Shown: in pieces, positions 56,175 through 64,000 of the stretch | How the letters are laid out: each line of letters starts with the position of its first letter | Numbering within the stretch: the stretch's first letter is position 1 | NCBI GenBank assembly: GCA_022885665.1 | Contig: JAGQDJ010000055.1 | Coordinates: 372,001 to 436,000 of the forward strand | Direction of reading: 5' to 3' | Origin: Triops longicaudatus | Taxonomy: Eukaryota > Arthropoda > Branchiopoda > Notostraca > Triopsidae | Length of the DNA stretch: 64,000 nt | The notes under the pieces: generated by a model | What the model was told of the DNA's origin: nothing | The model's database searches: none | The model's input: the letters and a program-made list of their open reading frames with translations, nothing else | Translations under genes and position numbers: made by a program

Positions 56175-59100
56175 TTAAGGATCAGTGTTTCCTTCACGCA
56201 CCATACGAAATTACCAAAAGCAAGATCCAGAGACGTTTTTATTTGTTTATACAATTTATAGGGAATCCTTCACATTCAAGCAACCTGCTATTAAGATGCA
56301 TACCTGCAACCATACAGTTATTTTCTCCTGATCCTAGCCGTATAAAATTCGTATTTCAAGTAGCTGTTTTGGCAGTTTGGCCCGCATAAGCGTGTGTAAG
56401 ATTTCGGGTGATCATGCGTGGTGTTATTGCACTGTTACGACTCACCCACTTCTCTCGAAAAACTTCCCCTAGAGCTACAGGTCAAATGCGTTACGGAAAC
56501 ACGTAAGATTATTGACCGTGCAAATAAGATTCGGAAAGTTTTATGTTAATCAGTTTTAAATTATTCCTATTAAGTTATGCGGAAAACTAAACATATGCAT
56601 TTTGAGAAGCCGTTTTAAAATTCTTGGTGAACAATCAAGTCTAGGTTTTCTTATTCTTTCTACGAGACAATTGACAATTTTGCAAGCATTTGTAGCCCAT
56701 TGACGACAATCTTTTTTATAATTCTAGTGAAATTTTAAAATTCATCCAAATTAAGAATCTCTCCATTGTAAGTTAAACTTGACTTTTTGTAAGAATTCAA
56801 ACGTGTGTCTTCCCTTATTTCCATTTTGAGTTCTTCTTAACAAAACGGATTATGTTTTAAAATATTTACATAACAGAATGGATCCTTTCTATAAGGTTTT
56901 ACGCAACACGTTGTCAACTCCAGACACTCTTTCCCCATTTTCAGCCTACTGTGCTTTGACTTCTTTTGTATAGTGACAGTTACAATTTTTTATATGAAAA
57001 GTCTTTTTACAGTCCTAAATCCCCTATGCCTTAGATAACTAGCACCCAGCAGGTAAGAAAATTTGAGTCCAATTACAAAGCCTATCTTTCCTAGAAAAAA
57101 CGAGGCTTTTTAACATTTGAGGTCGATGCTGTAGTCCACATGAAGTAAGAGTGATGTAACTAAGGGTCCAGCGTCGCAAAGTTACGCTGTAGCTGCTCGA
57201 ATTCCGGTGTCGGGGGTGAAAGTTGTTCCTAAACCAGTTCAACAGTTTAGCTACAGTGGATGGTTCCCAAGCCCATCTACTTAAATGCATTCGTATTTAG
57301 GAAGTTTATGGAGCAAAAGACGGTATTAGTTGAGGACACGAAAAGTGTTTGTCCTAGGCCTAGCTGATTTTCTAAGCCCCCTTGGTTTCCTCCCAAAAAA
57401 GTGCAAGAGGAGTGAAAGTTTTCACAGGAGAAAGTGACCTGAGACCAATCTTCGGATCAAAAGGACTTTCTTCCCATAACTTGAATCTTCTTTTACCTCA
57501 TCTAGCACATAACTTTTAGTTTCTTTGTTTAGCAGCTGGCTAGTCTCGTATGTTAGCCTTCTATACTATTCACTGAGACAAATGATGATTAGTGAAATTA
57601 ACTTTTGCGGTCCTTTTATGCACATTTTTATTCCCGCTCCCCGGGTACTCTGTTTCATTTCATCTTCCCAGTCCACATATCTTTCGGTACCCAAAGGAGT
57701 ACGCTTTTTCTTAAAGCTTCGTGAGATTTTGATTAGATTTTCAACGCAACAATGGTGCCACTTTTAGCTCGCTCCTCTTATAAAAAAGAACGATAAAAAT
57801 ATTAAAAATAATAATAACAAAGAAGGCTAGAGCCTTAATTCCGGACCTTAAACATAATCACAGCATCCTCCGTTGAAAGTTTCGTGCTTCCACACCCCAA
57901 AAAAAAATACAAAATTGATCCGTAACTCAGATTACAAGCCCCACGTACTATGAAACGCTTCATTTCACCAAAGAGCCACTATATCCATCTTGATCAGAAA
58001 AGCGTTGGAAAAGAGCCGACAGTTGAAATTGCCCTTTCGTTACGTTCGTATTCGGAGAGGAACTCTAAGGGAAGCGTAGCGAATACACGCCAGCTTACTG
58101 TCGTTGAAACGGGTCATCAACTTTCTTCCTTCTACATGAATAGAACGAATAATGGAGTATTGCGTACACTTTGGTAAAGTATACAGTGAAGATCCTGCAG
58201 GATAGTAAATTGCATTGTAAGCCAGGTGACGGTCTTTCTCCTTGATTGTGCGGTATTGAACTCAGGACCTGTTACTGCTTGTTTACCGTTCGCGAAAAAC
58301 AGGTATCCAAGCCGAACGCTTCCTACCATTCACTGTTATACACTAGACGCCACTAGTTGTGTTCAAAACGCTTCATTCCAACCTACCCCAAGGGCAACCT
58401 GTTTCCTCTCCTTGGAATCCTGACGTTAACCTAGGCCTGTTTACGAACATATCAACGGTTGCTTCCCCCGGATCAAGTCGCTTATGGTATATGAGCCAAG
58501 ATTTTTTCTAGTTCACTTGAAATGCACGCAAGCGTTCAAGTCTTCTCTACTTTGACTAGGCTATACATCGAAAATATAATAATATGTAACAGGTTACTTC
58601 TTTGGTTCTAATGGTGGAACATATTTCCTTAGGAGAGAGTGTATTTAATTTCGAAGCTCTTTCCATCAATGGCCATAGGTGGGGCGTACTTTTTATGCCA
58701 TTTTTAAATTAAACACGCTAGTATGCTGCGTGAACACGGATAGGGACGGTGCATTAAACAGCCGACCCAGACCACAACCTAGAATCTTCTAAGAGAAATG
58801 TTTTTTCCCGAGTGTTAAGCAGACACGGTTGGCTATAAGGTTGAAAAAGAGGCGGGGTTTTTCATTTATTCGTGTAGTGCACAGATTCCACTTTCGTCGA
58901 AGGCGTGAAGAGGAACATAAAACGATTATGGGATATTTTCTCCCCTCTTGGCTCAAGAACAAACGAAATGAGCTTTTACTTTCTTTCCTACGAGGCATAA
59001 GAAGATGGTTGCGCAGCGCATCATTCACTGCAACTCTGTAAAAATGGATGGCCAGGGGCTTTTTCACCACCAAGTGAAAGTTCATGTGCAGAGAGAGCAC

Positions 59101-62100
59101 TTTGAACTGGGGTAATTCACTAACAAAGTTCCCAGATTCAAAGTCACGTGGCAGCTAACCTTTGGGCACATTCTGCCGTGGCCGTTGTGAATTTTAGGGC
59201 AAACTGGGCCAGTCAAGCTTGGCTGAATTCCAACATGATAGATCTTAATGTCAAAATCTGGCTCACATTTCAATCCCTCTGTAAATAAGTTCCATTGTCG
59301 GAAAAAATCTAGTTATGTTAACTATTTGATAGCTTGTCAGTCAATTTGGGCCTTTAATGTCTATTTGTGTGTACCAACGGAGGTCTACAGTGTTTTAACG
59401 GTCACAAGAACATGCAGCAGTGACATCTTTTTCATAGGAGACGCTTTTTCCTAAAAAATGAAGACAGAATTGGTAGCATGAGATCGCTTTATTTAGGATT
59501 ATGTAGATTTTTGTCTATATATGTCCTCCTTTCCATAGTCATCCACGTGTATGAAGGAGTTCACACTTTACCACGTGTGTAATTAGACTTTCCAAAGAGC
59601 AAAATTTCGCGAGACCGAGCCCAACTATTGCGCTGGAAAAACACGGATACGTTCTTATCATAATGATACATCGTGGCTGCCTTAGCGGTCAGGGTACGAG
59701 ATAGTTTAATTAGACATAGCAAGATGATTGGGAAAGGTGAAAACGTCCTAAGAGAAAGCACGAGTTTGCTCTTATCAACATACTTTCGACTAACCTCCGT
59801 AATTTTGCACTTGCTCTGGGGTGCGCTCCTTAATTGCCGACAATGATGTGAAAACCTTTGTGAAACCTTTGTGAAAACTCGGACAAGTAGTCCAGTTTTT
59901 TCTGTCAGAATATCTTCACGGTGTACTTCGGAGCTGTATTCTCAGGAACGAAACGTCTAATAACCTGATTAAGAATCTTGATTAAAACAAAGCGTGATGG
60001 TGTTGGAAATATTATTTTCGTAAATCCGTGCAGTGTTTATTTCTATGCACTCTTCGGAGGGTATAGATAAGTGTTGCCTGAGAAATTCGTAACCTGAGAA
60101 ATTGAACGCAATTGCTTTATTTGTAAATCTCCAAAACAGTTTTCAATAGGGCTAACAAGCCATTGCATTGGAGTGTAGATTCGTGTCGTGACTGAAGATT
60201 GCGGCGATTTCATTGTATCATACCTCCATTAGCAAAGCTAATAGACGGATTTCTTTCATTTTTCTTGCACAGTTGATCAAACAATGCCAAATGAAATTGT
60301 TCAAAGGCGGTCTAATCAACCCAGCGTGAAGGCTGGCTATGATTAAGAACCCTAAGGCTTCCCACTGCCTTGCCCAGATTGTGAGGAAAATATGCCAAAA
60401 CAAATACACAATGAGAGCACGCAGAAAACGTTCAGAGAAAAGGATGGGTCGTAACCGCAAGGCGTAGACAATTGTTGCCTTATTTAATCGCTCGGTACAG
60501 ACGGTTTTCACCTTCGCAGTAAAATTTCGCCGCCGCAACAAGGGTCTCATGTTACAAACGGCTATCCAGATCTCACGACTGTGCCATGATAAATGTTTTC
60601 CATTTTCCCAAAACCATAAACAACTGATAAGAAATAGCAAAAGCTATGATATAAAATGTAACACTCGCTTCTGCCCCAGATCCACTCCTTTACGTATGAA
60701 ACTACATTCCTAAGAACTCTGAAAATTAATTCAATGCATAAGCATGGAAAACTGCAATAAGATAAACTTATAGCTTGTGCAGTCTACAATTGTAGCATCC
60801 GACACCCTTTATATTCAAAGACGGAAAAACTTGATTTAGTTCCTTGAATGACAAGGAGAAAACATCCTAGCTTCCCTGTAGGAGTCCGTCTAGGGTTCAT
60901 TTGCATATTCGTTAGCTGTAATTCTTACGCTCCGTGCTGCGTAACAAACCTGTTTGGGTGGGTCTATCGTTTGCAAAGTTTTACTTCATATATCTTGTTA
61001 TTTACATACTATTTAAAGACACTCAATAACTTCTGATTCCTTCAACCATTTTGGTGTTTCAAATTGTTCTTCCTTTTTTTGTACATACTTGTTGAACGCC
61101 TTGCTAAATTTGTTAATGAAAAACACGAACACGTTTCCCTTTCAATCTTGTTTCGTTAGGTGAACGGGTATGCGGTCGTGGCTATTAAAAAGGCGTTGAT
61201 TTTCTTTTCGGCTCATTTGAGTATCTTGTAAAAAAAAGGGAACGCAGAATGCTTCTTTGACCGCATAACGCATCGAGTTCTTCTGAGAAAAAAGTGCTCT
61301 TATAGCGTATGCTACGCTCAGAACACGGATGTAGCAGAGAAAATGCTAGTACATAGTGCATGCAACAATGACAATTTTTCTTTCGTTTGCTTTTTTGTGA
61401 CCAGTTTGTAATTACTCCACTGGCGTTTACGCTGGGCTTTCTTGGTTGTTGTTTAGCTCTTGAACAATAGGTCCTTTTGTCAGGCCAGACACCTCAATCA
61501 TGGCCTTGCTGCTGGTTGTGGTTTTAATACTGCTTATATGATATGCGCTAGAAAGTGCATCAAATGAGATTAGGTGCATGAGAACCCCACGTTTCCTTCG
61601 TGCGTAGACTATTTCCCTTACGGGAAGTAAGCCTGCCTTACTACAACATAGGTTCACTATAGCTATTTTTAGACTTCTGGACTTCCTGTCAAGCCTGACA
61701 ATATTGCAATAAAAATGAACGGCCGGCGATTACAGGCTTACGTAACCTCACAAAAGAATGCTTTCTTACACGTGACTTGTTTGCTGTAGTTGTTAAAGTG
61801 AAAGAGATGGAGGGCGTTGATATAAAAAAGACATGCCCCAGTCCCTAGGCATACTTTAGGACACGTGATTTAAAAGAAAGTGCTGAACTTTTGGTTCTGG
61901 AAAAAATATGTAAGGGTTGAGAAAATGGAACCCGAAACATGTCAATTATTCCCCTCTAACTTTCTCGGAAATTTCGTACTTTTTTATTTTCTTTGATGAG
62001 GATATGTCCACATATGGTCGTGTCAAACCCTTCCAGGTGGTTTGTGAAAACGTTTTGACTCGGTTATTTTTTTCGTAGATCAAATAGGTGCTCATAAGAC

Positions 62101-62970
62101 GTCTCCAGTCTGAAATAGGCTTGAGAAGGTTTGATTTGAGACAACATCTACGTGTCGTGCTGGAAAATTGTGGTGTTTACATCATAAAAACTGTCCTGGG
62201 CATATATGGTAAAAAGGACCTTTTCGCCTAACCTTCCGTCTTACCATCCTAAGCTATCATTAGAGGCTATGCTGCGTTTAATTCTCGCAGCGGTTTATCT
62301 GGTCTATTTTTTTTTTGCGTTGCTCTTCGCGCTCTGCTGTTTTGTAATAACGGATACCTCGCTGACTTGATTCGAATTTTTGGTAGCTTTCTCCACCTTA
62401 TCCCGTAACGGAGGGCAATGCGTGTGATAAGACACGAAGGTGAAAAGAGCTTCGCACACCTGCTTGCGTGTATGGGTTCGTTAGTCGTCAATTTTGATTG
62501 AAAAGATGGGGAACAAAAGACCCGAAAACCTAACAGCACAGACGCACATGGGATATCTGTCCAGTCAAAATGAAAAATGATGCTGCCGATCATGAATGGG
62601 GTGTAATTTATGGATCATACGAGTACTCGTGAGTTTCAACTTTTTTCTCTTTCCTTTTTTATGTATTTTCTCTAGCGAGTTTCCTGAAGTAGTGGCTGTC
62701 GACGTGTACAAAAGAGCAGCTTAGCTTCGTATTTTTGAAGACCTAAAAGCTTTTTCTGGCGAGAAAAGTTTATGCTTGCTAAGTAGCTACCGAATCTTGC
62801 TCTTCAAACTTGTTTAAAAAGGGCTTAGATTTTTGTTTGCTCAGTGAAGAAGAAAAACTTTACGAGGTACGCGCCGAAACGCAGCGTTTAGCCATAATCG
62901 CCTAAGCTTTACGACTGTTGGCAAGGGGAGCCTACATGTGTAAAGAAAGACTCCAACTTTATCACCTTAG

Positions 62971-63240
62971 GAGCAGGGTTGAGTGAGGAAAAAATATATT
63001 TACCGCTAAAGGGTGATAGTACAAGGGATTTTTCGTTACCCTATCGTGGCGAAGTATTTACCGCGATATCTTGAACCTTTTGCGGTAGCGGTAATGGGTA
63101 GAGTTAAAAAAATGAAAAAACGGACGTGTTTGATACTGAATAGTGCGACAGTGCCATTCATTATTAATTTTTGGCTCTGATGAAGTAATGCTGGAATTTG
63201 CCTATACGACGTTTCTCGTTTTTTTTTCACATTTCCTAGG
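62971..63240 (-). mobile_element. MITE family copy B
   Basis: Reverse-complement partner of 29923-30175, alignable along its whole length. Its outer end on the + strand reads GCAGGGTTGAGTGAGG, a CAGGG start like hAT termini. The opposite edge lies near CCTAGGGTTG at 63227-63240. It is non-coding. The pair differ by substitutions and small indels, so the insertions are not recent. Confidence 0.75.
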
Positions 63241-64000
63241 GTTGATTTAAAAAGCAGCGCTCTTGGTTGCGTTACGCTTCCTTCTACAAACCACAACCTT
63301 CTCAAAACTCTCTAGCAATAAATACTTTAACATATAAGCAGAGCAATAAAGCCTACGTTATAAGTCCAAAATGCACGAACTCACTTCAACAACCAAATAC
63401 CCTAAGACAGCCGAAGACAATACATAGCAGGTGCGATATCGGTTGTCATTTAAACAAACAAATAAATAAATAAACTTAAACATAAACCCTGCTTCTAAAA
63501 ACCGAATGGCTGATAGATAAGAAAGACATCTTCACGAAAAACTGAAAGCCGTATAATAATAAAAAAATAAATATTCAAACACCGAGATTATTGGATAAAG
63601 AATATCCGTTGAATATGCCTCCTTAGGGCATACATATTAGCCAGTAATGAACGCATTTTATAACATAACTTACAAATATCGAACATAATCAGACGCTTTT
63701 TGAGAGCAAGGTTTCTTTCACCTTTAATACGCATATCTGTGTGCTGATTGTCGCGCAGTTTTACTTGTGCGAACAACGCTAAAGAAACGTCTAATATACG
63801 AATATTTTGGTAACGTGTGCACTTGGATGGTTCATTACATGTAGCACAAGTACGAAAAAAAACGCTCATTGATGACTTTATAAAACTCTCAAAATCCATT
63901 AAAAAGATTCTTTTAAGACGTGGATGCTACAATGGTGAACTTGTATTGACATCAGATCCATGAAACTGACTCGAAAGACAACTTTACCCATTTTACCGCT

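Larger units (their letters stand above)
54830..64000. other. Gene-poor 9-kb stretch
   Basis: No confident gene is present. Open frames such as 60218-60640 (-, 140 codons) and 58829-59041 (+) lack splice partners, domains or coding-like composition. The exceptions noted separately are a weak two-exon coding candidate at 55801-56174 and a MITE copy at 62971-63240. Regulatory DNA of the secreted gene may occupy the left part. Confidence 0.5.

Noticed and set aside
58829..59041. Arg/Lys-rich small open frame resembling a cationic peptide
   Set aside because: It has no signal peptide, no start context and no splice partner; most likely coincidence.
60218..60640. 140-codon hydrophobic open frame on the - strand
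   Set aside because: The apparent membrane-like composition follows from T-rich codons. There are no splice sites or family features.
1..64000. tRNA genes, rRNA genes, CRISPR arrays, viral or retroelement polymerase genes
   Set aside because: I looked for tRNA-like GGTTCGAATCC boxes, regularly spaced repeats and reverse transcriptase or integrase motifs. None was convincing.

Overview
The window is nuclear DNA of an animal. The genes are split by GT-AG introns of 58 bp to about 3.8 kb in AT-rich sequence. Every recognised protein is closest in my memory to arthropod or general metazoan versions. A cuticle-type aspartate decarboxylase of the insect black class and a DM4/DM12-like secreted protein point to an arthropod, probably a pancrustacean. 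I cannot name the species. Nothing bacterial, viral or organellar was seen.

Ten protein-coding genes were reconstructed exon by exon. Exon phases join without a frame break in all ten. In order they are: PSMC1/Rpt2 (+, 2905-4943), glycerol kinase (-, 5406-7791), Ku70/XRCC6 (+, 8714-11832), black-like aspartate 1-decarboxylase (-, 12079-14649), a neugrin-like mitochondrial protein (+, 16306-17918), DNA polymerase alpha subunit B POLA2 (+, 19566-25147), the R-SNARE SEC22B (-, 25341-26964), the COPII scaffold Sec16 (+, 27545-38048), the GCK-family kinase MAP4K3 (+, 39608-52384) and a secreted glycine/tyrosine-rich protein (-, 53337-54679).

Positions 1-2900 and about 54830-64000 are gene-poor. 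The second of these holds one weak two-exon coding candidate and one copy of a dispersed repeat. Other non-coding stretches carry small DNA-transposon remnants: five with pogo/Tigger-like ends, one MITE with near-perfect 34-bp inverted ends, and a MITE family present twice in opposite orientation (about 29.9-30.2 kb and 62.97-63.24 kb). An 82-bp tandem duplication lies at 18051-18214.

The genes are mostly unrelated housekeeping functions: protein degradation, glycerol metabolism, DNA end joining, beta-alanine synthesis, mitochondrial ribosome biogenesis, replication priming, ER-Golgi traffic and TOR/JNK-type signalling. The one functional pairing is SEC22B and Sec16, which are head-to-head with 580 bp between their start codons and both act at the ER exit/Golgi step. 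Several neighbours are convergent with short gaps (POLA2/SEC22B 193 bp between stops, Ku70/decarboxylase 246 bp). No clearly novel system was found. The most open items are a possible nested two-exon gene in a MAP4K3 intron and the uncharacterised secreted protein.
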